Assembly: GCA_949957035.1 (NCBI GenBank) | Contig: CATLIP010000067.1 | Coordinates: 1 to 10,789, forward strand | Reading direction: 5' to 3' | DNA from: an uncultured Lachnospiraceae bacterium | Lineage (GTDB): Bacteria; Bacillota_A; Clostridia; Lachnospirales; Lachnospiraceae | DNA: 10,789 nt | Shown: piece after piece, positions 1 to 7,012 of the stretch | Numbering within the stretch: position 1 is the stretch's first letter | Layout: each line of letters opens with the position of its first letter | Translations under genes and position numbers: made by a program | The notes under the pieces: model-generated | What the model was told of the DNA's origin: nothing | Seen by the model: the letters and a program-made list of their open reading frames with translations, nothing else | Databases searched by the model: none

Positions 1-3000
1 CCCGGCGTAAAATATATGTAATGCCCCATATAGTTTTCGCAAATCTGCGAAATCTCTACCTTCTTATTGCCGTTTTCTTCATCCTTAATCTCAATGGTAT
101 CACCCTTTTTTGCCTCTAAAAGCTTTGCCGTCTTCTCGCTGACGATTACGCCGTCGTCTGACAGTTCGTACCGTTCTTTCGTCTTCCGGTCATGGAAATC
201 AACGAACTTGGGGATGTCCTCCACCGTACCGAACACACATGCATAAGCCGCCCGCTCCTTCTTTCCGTTTACCAGCGTGATATTCTGCATATCCGCATCC
301 ATAAACCGGGCCACCTGCTCTTCATCCTCCAAGGACTCTTTCAGCTCTTCCTGCTGCTCCTTCGTAATGTCCTCTTCCAGATAAATGCTTCCGTCATAGA
401 ACTGAATCTCGGCAAATTGAAGCTCGGCAATCTCATAGCAGGAATCTTTCAGCCCGAATCCTACCAGCATCAGCGCCATACACCCGCCGATTCCAAATAT
501 GGTCATGAAGAAACGCTTCTTATACCGCATCAAATTCCGTATGGTGGATTTCCACGTAAAATTAAGATGCCTCCAGATGATACCGATACGTTCCAAGAAC
601 ACCCGCCGTCCGTTCTTTGGGGTGGGCGGACGCATCAATACTGCAGGCTGTGCATCCAGTTCCCGGTAGCAGGCCATGACCGTAGCAAATATGGTGCAGA
701 ACACCGCAGCCCCGGACGCCATCACCGCATACCCCCAGTCATAAGGCACGAGAATCCGCGGTAAATGCTGGTATAATATCCCGTATGCGTAAACAATAAT
801 ATATGGAAGAATCTTCTCCCCAATCAGGACGCCTAAAATGCTCCCTCCCGCCGTAGCTAACAGCGCGTAGCCGATATATTTGGACGCAATGGCCGCTTTG
901 CCGTAACCAAGGGCTTTCATCGTCCCGATGGATGTGCGCTGTTCCTCCACCATGCGCGTCATGCTGGTCAGGCTGATGAGCGCTGCCACAAGGAAGAAGA
1001 GCACCGGGAACACCCGCCCGATTGCTCCGAGGCGTTCCGCATTTTCTCCGAATCCGCTGTACTCTATCAAAGTGCTTCGGTCATACACATACCACTTAGG
1101 CAAGCCGATATCCGCAATATCCGCTTCCGCCTCGGCAATCTTTTCTTCTCCTTCGGCAATCTCTTCCTCGGCTTTGACCTTGCCGTCCTCATATTCCTGC
1201 TTAGCGTCGGCAAGTTTTGCTTCATTGGATAGGATTTCTGCCTCGCCGTCGGCAAGTTTTGCTTCCTGCTCCTTTATCTCTCCCCATCCCGCATTAATCT
1301 GCTTCTGTCCGGATGAAAGCTGTGCAGGTACGGACGCAAGTTCGGATTCTGCCGCCGAAAGCTGTGCCTTGGTAGCGGCAAGCTGCGCTGCCGTATCGTC
1401 TAACTGCTTCTGGCTTGCGGTAAGTTCGGCAGCTCCCGACTCATATGCCTGACGCTGGCCTTCAATCTTCATTGTAAGCATCTGGGCCGTTTTCTCCAAC
1501 TCTGCAAGCTGCTGCAAAAGCTCGGCAGGAATTTCGATCTCGGGGCCTCCCGGATTATCGTCTCCCTCCGAATCTCCCGGCTGATTGTCTCCTCCGGAAC
1601 CTCCCGGATTATCGTCCCCCTCCGAGCCTCCCGGCTGATTATCTCCTTCCGAACCTCCCGGCTGGTTATCTCCTTCCGAACTTCCCGGAACGTTTCCATC
1701 CCCGGAATCTTCTGGGGCATTGCCGTCTAAAGAGCCGTCCTCGCCTGTACCGCCTGAAACATCTCCGTTCCTGAAACTATCCTGTACACTCGTCCGGACA
1801 ACTTCCGGCTGCGCCCCGGCTGCCTTCCGTATTCCCGTCCTTCTGGCTTGTGCCTGCATCTGTTCAATCTGCGCTTTTATGGCTCCAATCTGATCGAGTA
1901 CGGTCTGATAACTCTGCTCGTCCGCCCCGATCTGCGCCTGCAGGCCCTCTAACTGCTGCCTTCCTGCCGCTATCTGTGCCTCCGCATCCGGCCTTGCCGC
2001 CTCATACTGTGCAAGCCCCTGCTCATATGCCGCCTTGCCGTCATTTAACTGTGCAAGCCCTGACCGGTACTCGGCTCTGGCCGAATCCAGTTCCTTCTGC
2101 TTGGAGTTCAGGGTGGATTTCGCATCCGCTATCTGCTTCCTGCCGTCCTCAATCTGCACCCTGGCATCTGCAAGCTGCTTTTCTGCGTCCGCTATCTTCT
2201 CCGCCGCATCCGCAAGCTCCTTTTCCGCCTCTTCCTTTCCTTCTTCCAGTTCCTCTTTCGCCTCGGCAAGTTTCTCATTTGCCTCGTCTTTCAGGCTGTC
2301 TTTACGGACCAGGGCGCGCTCGTCCGTAAGTTCCTCCACCTGTGCAAGAATCTCCTCAATCCGGTCGTCGTATGCGTCGGTAAATGCAAGCAGAGCCTTT
2401 GCACCTTCTACCTGCAGATAGACCTCGGTAAACACATCCATATCAAAGGTATTTTCCGGCACAACAAGAAATGCCTGAATGCTCCCGTCCCCCACCGTCG
2501 AGCTGCCTCTTCCGTAGGACAGATAGCACGGGCTGTTCCCAAGCCCCACCACCTCAAAGGTATCCGTCTTTAATGTATCGGAAATCTCATCGTCTGTCCC
2601 TGACTTCAGTTCAATCTTATCCCCAATCTTGAACTCCGAATTATCGTCCGCAAGGCACTCCCCTGTTTTCTCGGGAAGCCGTCCCTTGCTCACTGTCACC
2701 CGGTTCATCTTCTCCTGCAATGACATGACATGGAGTACCTGCTGCTCGTCCTTGGCGCTATAGAGGAAATCCGCGCTGTACGCCCCTTCTGCCCTTGCGA
2801 TTCCATCTGCTTTCTCCATGGCGCGCACGTCTCTCTCCGTAACGCCGTAGGTACAGATTGCCTTGATGTCCATCAACTCCGCCTCGTCAAAATAAGAATC
2901 CCCGCTCAGTCTCATGTCCGGCTCTGAGGCACGGATTCCCGAAAAAAATGCGACTCCAAGAGCAACAATGAACAGAATCGATAAAAACCTCCCCGGGCTT

Positions 3001-3080
3001 TTCCGGATTTCCATATAGAAATCTTTCCTGGTTGCCTTCTTTCTCTTTTTCGTCGTCTGATTCGTCCTCTTCATCTGCAT
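1..3080 (-). CDS. ABC transporter permease, FtsX/MacB type, with long coiled coil (3' end beyond window)
   Basis: This is a large membrane permease that should pair with the ATPase encoded just upstream. The frame is open for 1,026 codons and runs off the left edge, so the C-terminus is missing. A Lys/Arg-rich cytoplasmic start precedes TM1 at about residues 32-49. An extracytoplasmic domain (about 50-235) leads into an Ala/Glu/Lys/Gln-rich coiled coil (about 240-415 and 515-657), broken by a Gly/Asp/Glu linker at 466-512. The first FtsX module follows (TMs about 690-707, 735-765, 784-806) with the typical sequence EEQRTSIGTMKALGY. A second module begins with a TM at about 857-877 and another extracytoplasmic region. 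Only 3 bp separate it from the ATPase stop, implying translational coupling. Met1 and Met3 are both possible starts; Met3 (position 3074) has an AGGG 7 bases upstream. The family includes exporters and cell-wall or lipoprotein machines. The substrate cannot be told from sequence. Confidence 0.93.
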   Translation of the reverse strand, partial: MQMKRTNQTTKKRKKATRKDFYMEIRKSPGRFLSILFIVALGVAFFSGIRASEPDMRLSGDSYFDEAELMDIKAICTYGVTERDVRAMEKADGIARAEGAYSADFLYSAKDEQQVLHVMSLQEKMNRVTVSKGRLPEKTGECLADDNSEFKIGDKIELKSGTDDEISDTLKTDTFEVVGLGNSPCYLSYGRGSSTVGDGSIQAFLVVPENTFDMDVFTEVYLQVEGAKALLAFTDAYDDRIEEILAQVEELTDERALVRKDSLKDEANEKLAEAKEELEEGKEEAEKELADAAEKIADAEKQLADARVQIEDGRKQIADAKSTLNSKQKELDSARAEYRSGLAQLNDGKAAYEQGLAQYEAARPDAEAQIAAGRQQLEGLQAQIGADEQSYQTVLDQIGAIKAQIEQMQAQARRTGIRKAAGAQPEVVRTSVQDSFRNGDVSGGTGEDGSLDGNAPEDSGDGNVPGSSEGDNQPGGSEGDNQPGGSEGDDNPGGSGGDNQPGDSEGDDNPGGPEIEIPAELLQQLAELEKTAQMLTMKIEGQRQAYESGAAELTASQKQLDDTAAQLAATKAQLSAAESELASVPAQLSSGQKQINAGWGEIKEQEAKLADGEAEILSNEAKLADAKQEYEDGKVKAEEEIAEGEEKIAEAEADIADIGLPKWYVYDRSTLIEYSGFGENAERLGAIGRVFPVLFFLVAALISLTSMTRMVEEQRTSIGTMKALGYGKAAIASKYIGYALLATAGGSILGVLIGEKILPYIIVYAYGILYQHLPRILVPYDWGYAVMASGAAVFCTIFATVMACYRELDAQPAVLMRPPTPKNGRRVFLERIGIIWRHLNFTWKSTIRNLMRYKKRFFMTIFGIGGCMALMLVGFGLKDSCYEIAELQFAEIQFYDGSIYLEEDITKEQQEELKESLEDEEQVARFMDADMQNITLVNGKKERAAYACVFGTVEDIPKFVDFHDRKTKERYELSDDGVIVSEKTAKLLEAKKGDTIEIKDEENGNKKVEISQICENYMGHYIYFTP
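1545..1685 (-). repeat. 27-bp in-frame tandem repeat, five units plus a partial, inside the permease gene
   Basis: Read on the minus strand, five consecutive 27-bp units begin at 1685, 1658, 1631, 1604 and 1577, followed by a partial unit. Each encodes nine residues of the form G-G-S-E-G-D-N-Q-P or G-G-S-E-G-D-D-N-P. Units 1, 2 and 4 end in DNQP; units 3 and 5 end in DDNP. Synonymous differences (GGT/GGC, GAT/GAC, GAA/GAG) show the units have begun to diverge. The segment forms a flexible acidic linker at residues 466-512, between the two coiled-coil arms. Arrays like this can gain or lose units by slippage without shifting the frame. Confidence 0.9.
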
Positions 3081-3083
3081 ACC

Positions 3084-3788
3084 CTACCACTCTATAGTTT
3101 CTACCGATACCGGGTACGGATTCCTCAAAATGTCCGCCACCCGTCCGTTCTTGATCTTGATTACACGGTCGGCCATCGGCGCGATCGCCGAATTGTGGGT
3201 AATGAGAATGACTGTCATACCCTTGATCCGGCACGTATCCTGCAAAAGTTTCAGGATGGACTTTCCCGTGTTATAATCTAACGCTCCTGTCGGCTCGTCG
3301 CACAGCAGGATCTTTGGGTTCTTCGCCAACGCCCTTGCAATGGACACCCGCTGCTGTTCCCCGCCGGATAACTGCGCCGGGAAATTATTGAGACGCGCTC
3401 CAAGCCCCACTTCCTCCAACACTTCCCTTGCATCCATGGGGTCTTTGCAGATTTGGAGAGCCAGTTCTACATTCTCCAGCGCAGTCAGGTTCGGAATCAG
3501 GTTGTAGAACTGGAATACGAATCCGATATCGTCCCGGCGGTAAGCCGTGAGCTGCTTCTGGGAGTAGGAAGTGATATCCTGCCCGTCCACGATTACCCTT
3601 CCCTCTGACGCCGTATCCATGCCGCCCAGAATATTCAAGACCGTCGTCTTTCCTGCGCCGCTTGGCCCCACTACCACGGCGAACTCTCCCTGATTGATTT
3701 GGAAATCAATCCCGTCCGCCGCCATGATCTCCACCTCGCCCATGCGGTATCTCTTTTTTACATCTTCTAATGTGACAAACCCGCCCAT
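3084..3788 (-). CDS. ABC transporter ATP-binding protein (MacB/LolD/FtsE class)
   Basis: This cytoplasmic ATPase powers the FtsX-type permease encoded immediately downstream. At 234 residues it has the normal length for a stand-alone nucleotide-binding domain of this class. All expected motifs are present in order: Walker [10 protein letters not shown] (41-49), Q-loop Gln93, signature LSGGEQQ (140-146), Walker B ILLCDE (160-165) with catalytic Glu165, D-loop ALD (169-171) and H-loop His198. The sequence [20 protein letters not shown] after the Q-loop is typical of the LolD/MacB branch. The start at 3788 is fixed by a GGAGG (3795-3799) six bases upstream. It is the first gene of a two-gene operon led by an extended -10 promoter at 3827-3835. 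The transported substrate is unknown, and no two-component regulator lies next to it in the window. Confidence 0.97.
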   Translation of the reverse strand: MGGFVTLEDVKKRYRMGEVEIMAADGIDFQINQGEFAVVVGPSGAGKTTVLNILGGMDTASEGRVIVDGQDITSYSQKQLTAYRRDDIGFVFQFYNLIPNLTALENVELALQICKDPMDAREVLEEVGLGARLNNFPAQLSGGEQQRVSIARALAKNPKILLCDEPTGALDYNTGKSILKLLQDTCRIKGMTVILITHNSAIAPMADRVIKIKNGRVADILRNPYPVSVETIEW

Positions 3789-3826
3789 ATGTTTCCTCCG
3801 TGAACACTCATTTATTTTACCAAGCT

Positions 3827-3835
3827 ATTATATCA
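3827..3835 (-). promoter_or_regulatory. Extended -10 promoter for the ABC operon
   Basis: On the minus strand TGATATAAT combines a perfect TATAAT (3827-3832) with the TGN extension (3833-3835). There is no good -35; the best match, TTTCTA with an 18-bp spacer, has only three consensus bases. This is as expected for an extended -10 promoter. It lies about 38 bases upstream of the ATPase start codon. The GGAGG ribosome binding site for that gene is at 3795-3799. Confidence 0.7.
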
Positions 3836-3939
3836 CGTATAATACCGGAATAGAAATCTAATCTTTATAAAACTATTCTAAATAACTCTTTTTCCCGCTC
3901 CCCCCTGCAGAAATCACTAAAAACCCGGCTGCTTAAATC

Positions 3940-3968
3940 TTGAAAACCATAAAAATCCATGTTAAAAT
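3940..3968 (+). promoter_or_regulatory. Sigma-A promoter for the chemoreceptor gene
   Basis: TTGAAA (3940-3945) and TAAAAT (3963-3968) are separated by exactly 17 bp, each one mismatch from consensus. A TG one base upstream of the -10 (TGTTAAAAT) strengthens it. Transcription would start near 3975, giving a leader of about 55 bases before the start at 4031. The housekeeping-type match suggests the gene does not depend on the motility sigma factor, although that alternative was not searched exhaustively. Confidence 0.75.
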
Positions 3969-4018
3969 ATTTCTGCTAAAAATAAGGTCACACTCATTGA
4001 CCCATGAGAAATATTTAC

Positions 4019-4024
4019 AGGGGG
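4019..4024 (+). promoter_or_regulatory. Ribosome binding site that fixes the chemoreceptor start
   Basis: AGGGGG lies six bases before the ATG at 4031. An in-frame ATG at 4004 has no purine-rich stretch at the right distance. The protein should therefore begin [12 protein letters not shown] at 4031, placing the first membrane segment close to the N-terminus as in other chemoreceptors. Confidence 0.85.
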
Positions 4025-4030
4025 AATCAT

Positions 4031-6058
4031 ATGAAATTTCTAGCAAATCGCAAACTCGCCACACGTATTGGTATAATTACCACTGCAATCACATTTGTCG
4101 GGATGATCTTGTTATGGTTCGTCGTATCCGGCCGCATATCCAACATGGTAGAGAACAACGCCACCAACCAGATGATTGACGCCGTAGAATCCCGGGCCGC
4201 CATCATTAACGGGTACGTATCATCCGCAGAAGAATACATGTCAGCCTTCGCCCTAAGCAGCGAAGTCCGCAATCTCCTGCTGGATCCGCAGAATCCCGAC
4301 CTGCTTCTAAAAGCTCAGAAATACACTGAAGATTTCGCAGAAGTGAAAGGAATCTTTGAAGGTCTATATATTGCCACGCCAAACACATATGTTCTAACTC
4401 ATACTTCTAAGGATGCAATCGGAATCACCACCCGAAGCGGCGACTCATTAGATACCTTTCAAAAAACCATCCTGGCTCAGCCTAAGCTTACCAACTTAGG
4501 CATCATGGAATCCCCGGGGACCGGCAGCATGATACTTTCCATGTACTACCCGCTGTTCGATAACGAGACCTGTATCGGTTTCGTCGGAGCCGGCGTCTAC
4601 GCCAGCCACCTGACAGACGTACTACTGGATTTAGACATCAAGGGTCTGACCCACAGCGAGTACGTATTTTTAAGCGTAGAGAACGGTACATACCTCTACC
4701 ACGAAGACGAATCCAAACTGAACACGGAAACCACTGACAAAGGCTTTCTGAATATCATAGAACAAATCAAATCAGACGGCAGCACAGAAGCCGGCACATA
4801 TTCTTATCAGGATGAAAACGGAACAGACCAGCTTGTTGTATACAAATACCTGAAAGACCGTAACTGGGTCTTCATGGTACGGGACAATGCGGCGGAAGTC
4901 TACGAACGAGTGAGCGTTGTACGTATCACTGTAGCCATTCTATGCGCCTGCGTAGCTGCAGTCATCGTACTTGTCACACTGTTGATTCTGCACCGGGAAG
5001 GCAGAGAACTCATGGTTATGGAACAGGCGATCAGCCGCTTAGGTAAGCTGGAACTGTCTGCCGACCAAGAGCTGGAACCATTTTACGGCAGGACAGACGA
5101 AATCGGCATGATTGCAGAAACAATCCACCAGGTCTGCGGTTGTCTGCGTAAAACAATCGAAGATATCGGAAGGATACTGGGTGAAATGGCAGCCGGTAAC
5201 ATCGCCGTAGACGTGGTAATGAATGAAGACTACTACATCGGGGACTTCCGCGTACTTGCTGAAAGCCTGAAAAGCATTAGAACTCATTTAACAGACGTAA
5301 TGCAGGAAATCTCCCAGATTGCCGCCCAGGTTAACAGCGGTGCAAACCAGGTATCCGCAGGCGCCCAATCCCTGTCACATGGGACCATGCAGCAGAAAGA
5401 CTCTATGAGCAGGCTTGTGTCCAATGTAACCGATATCACCACCCAGATACAGAACAGCGCCGTCCGATGCGGCAACGCCAGCAGTCTTGTAGACAAAGCG
5501 ACCGGATACGCTGCCGAAGCAGATACGAAAATGGAGCAACTGATTACCGCCACAAAAAACATCGACCGCTCCTCCTCACAAATCGGCACCATCATAAAGA
5601 CCATTGAAGACATCGCATTCCAGACAAACATCCTTGCATTAAACGCCGCGGTAGAAGCCGCCCGCGCAGGAGAAGCAGGGCAAGGTTTCTCTGTTGTGTC
5701 CGACGAGGTGCGAAATCTGGCCTCCAAATCTGCCGAAGCAGCAAGCAATACCGGCACGCTGATCGGACGCTCAATCAATGATGTCCGAACAGGTACGGAA
5801 TCCACGAATCTGGCTATTTCCGCAGTGCAGCTCATCACCGAATGCATACAATCCATCAAGACACTGATGGATGAGATTTCGCAAGCCAGCGTACAGCAGT
5901 CCGAGATGATTATATCTGTGGAAAACCGAATCAAAGAGGTGTCTAGGGTAATTGAGGAAAACTCAGACGCCGCCGAAGAGAGCGCCGCAATCTCTAATGA
6001 ACTGTCCGGGCAGGCAAGGACATTGAATCAACTGATAAGCCAGTTCCGAATCAAATAA
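4031..6058 (+). CDS. Methyl-accepting chemotaxis protein with Cache-like sensor
   Basis: This transmembrane chemoreceptor senses a ligand outside the cell and controls CheA autophosphorylation through CheW. It has 675 residues. TM1 is at about 13-33, and an extracytoplasmic region of about 260 residues (34-295) follows, with features of a double Cache (dCache) sensor. TM2 is at about 296-320. A HAMP-like helical segment (about 320-375, with a DEIG motif at 356-359) and a second helical stretch to about 425 follow. The signalling coiled coil fills 425-675. Its tip, residues 528-562, contains the near-invariant stretches [20 protein letters not shown] and [13 protein letters not shown]. There is no C-terminal CheR-binding pentapeptide; the protein ends in SQFRIK. 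It is monocistronic with its own promoter, and no che or flagellar gene is adjacent. The ligand cannot be assigned, though Cache sensors often bind amino acids or carboxylates. Confidence 0.97.
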   Translation: MKFLANRKLATRIGIITTAITFVGMILLWFVVSGRISNMVENNATNQMIDAVESRAAIINGYVSSAEEYMSAFALSSEVRNLLLDPQNPDLLLKAQKYTEDFAEVKGIFEGLYIATPNTYVLTHTSKDAIGITTRSGDSLDTFQKTILAQPKLTNLGIMESPGTGSMILSMYYPLFDNETCIGFVGAGVYASHLTDVLLDLDIKGLTHSEYVFLSVENGTYLYHEDESKLNTETTDKGFLNIIEQIKSDGSTEAGTYSYQDENGTDQLVVYKYLKDRNWVFMVRDNAAEVYERVSVVRITVAILCACVAAVIVLVTLLILHREGRELMVMEQAISRLGKLELSADQELEPFYGRTDEIGMIAETIHQVCGCLRKTIEDIGRILGEMAAGNIAVDVVMNEDYYIGDFRVLAESLKSIRTHLTDVMQEISQIAAQVNSGANQVSAGAQSLSHGTMQQKDSMSRLVSNVTDITTQIQNSAVRCGNASSLVDKATGYAAEADTKMEQLITATKNIDRSSSQIGTIIKTIEDIAFQTNILALNAAVEAARAGEAGQGFSVVSDEVRNLASKSAEAASNTGTLIGRSINDVRTGTESTNLAISAVQLITECIQSIKTLMDEISQASVQQSEMIISVENRIKEVSRVIEENSDAAEESAAISNELSGQARTLNQLISQFRIK

Positions 6059-6067
6059 ACATAAAGG

Positions 6068-6129
6068 AAAAAAGAATCCCCTGCTTTGTCAGCCGTTATC
6101 CGCTTAACAACTGACAAAGCAGGGGATTC
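6068..6129 (-). terminator. Intrinsic terminator of the larC-larE operon, between convergent genes
   Basis: A perfect 19-bp inverted repeat (arms 6074-6092 and 6111-6129) encloses an 18-base loop, within which GTTA and TAAC can also pair. On the minus strand the hairpin is followed directly by six T residues (6073-6068), making a textbook Rho-independent terminator about 28 bases after the larE stop. On the plus strand the hairpin starts 15 bases after the chemoreceptor stop, but the bases after it are AAAGATAC, with no U-tract. It is therefore built to stop larE transcripts and may only hinder the opposing ones. Confidence 0.92.
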
Positions 6130-6157
6130 AAAGATACATCATTTCATTCGATTCCTT

Positions 6158-7012
6158 TTACAATGCAGTCTGCCTGCCGGACCATTCCTGCACATCCATG
6201 CTTCCTGAGCGGAATCCCTCCAAATCCAGAGTAAGATATGTATAGCCCAGACTTTTCAGATATTCCGTAACCCTGTCCCTCTGTTCCACTATCATCAGCA
6301 AATCCTTTTTATCCACCTCAATTCTGACAAGTTCTCCATGGACTCTCAAACGTACATTATAAAATCCCATATTCCTTAAAAATTCTTCTCCTGCCTCTAC
6401 CTTTCTCATTTCCTCATAAGATAGATGCGTACCATAAGGGAACCTGGTCGCAAGGCAAGGGGTGGACGGCTTATCTGACACAGAAATCCCACACTCTTCT
6501 GCAAATTTTCGAACTTCCCCTTTCGTAAATCCTGCATCAGCTAAAGGGCTGATGATTCCCAATTCCCGTACCGCCCGGATTCCCGGACGGTATCCCTGTA
6601 AATCCTCTCCATTCGTTCCTTCCATGATTCTTGAAATGCCCAAGCCTTCCGCCTCTTTTTGAATCTCCCTAAAGAGATACCGTTTACAGCGATAACAACG
6701 ATCCACAGGATTGTCCATAATATCGGCATCCTCAAGTTCATACATTCTCAGTACCCGGAAAATTGCTCCCAACTCCTGTGCAACCTTCTGCGCCTCTTTG
6801 GCTTCTTTCACAGGATGCAGCATGGTCCATAGGAAAATCCCGTAGACTCTCGTTCCCTGTTCTTTTGCAGCGTCACATGCAAGCCTTAACAGCAAACTGC
6901 TGTCTACGCCTCCTGAAAAGGCAATGACTAAATCTTCTGCCGCATACTTTTGCATTTTAATTCTGATATCTTCTTTTTTGCCTTCATAGCTATTCATGTG
7001 ATAATCCTTCAT
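6158..7012 (-). CDS. larE: LarE, ATP-dependent sulfur insertase of NPN cofactor synthesis, three-cysteine type
   Basis: LarE adenylates the carboxylates of pyridinium-3,5-biscarboxylic acid mononucleotide and converts them to thiocarboxylates, the step before nickel insertion. The 284-residue protein has the PP-loop SGGVDSS at 33-39, GTN at 132-134, the conserved TPCLATRFPYG segment (Cys186) and the typical LarE ending LDLEGFRSGSMD at 263-274. Cys186 matches the cysteine that the Lactobacillus plantarum enzyme sacrifices. A CYRC pair (Cys106, Cys109) is also present; a CxxC plus this third cysteine is the set that holds a [4Fe-4S] cluster in the Thermotoga maritima type. The gene overlaps larC. 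The start at 7012 has GGAGG (7020-7024) seven bases upstream and gives a 23-bp overlap. The ATG at 6997 has AAGGA (7005-7009), also at seven bases, and gives an 8-bp overlap. Either could be used. The frame extends upstream to an ATG at 7141, but those codons lie inside larC. Confidence 0.95.
   Translation of the reverse strand: MKDYHMNSYEGKKEDIRIKMQKYAAEDLVIAFSGGVDSSLLLRLACDAAKEQGTRVYGIFLWTMLHPVKEAKEAQKVAQELGAIFRVLRMYELEDADIMDNPVDRCYRCKRYLFREIQKEAEGLGISRIMEGTNGEDLQGYRPGIRAVRELGIISPLADAGFTKGEVRKFAEECGISVSDKPSTPCLATRFPYGTHLSYEEMRKVEAGEEFLRNMGFYNVRLRVHGELVRIEVDKKDLLMIVEQRDRVTEYLKSLGYTYLTLDLEGFRSGSMDVQEWSGRQTAL

Noticed and set aside
928..1452. Ser/Ala-rich plus-strand frames opposite the coiled coil (also at 2035-2421)
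   Set aside because: They are the complement of Ala/Glu/Lys-rich coiled-coil codons. Composition alone explains them.
1469..1720. A repetitive Arg/Glu-rich minus-strand frame over the 27-bp repeat
   Set aside because: It is the same repeat read in a different frame. The permease frame continues through the region with coiled coil on both sides.
3986..4008. Two overlapping 5-bp inverted repeats (GGTCA/TGACC and CTCAT/ATGAG) in the chemoreceptor leader, possibly a switch
   Set aside because: The arms are too short to be convincing and no conserved riboswitch core is visible. Chance is a sufficient explanation.
4004..4030. Upstream ATG of the chemoreceptor
   Set aside because: No ribosome binding site precedes it, whereas AGGGGG is well placed for the ATG at 4031.
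5284..5934. A 216-codon minus-strand frame opposite the chemoreceptor
   Set aside because: It lies opposite the highly conserved signalling domain; its long openness follows from the codon pattern of the real gene. There is no promoter or ribosome binding site.
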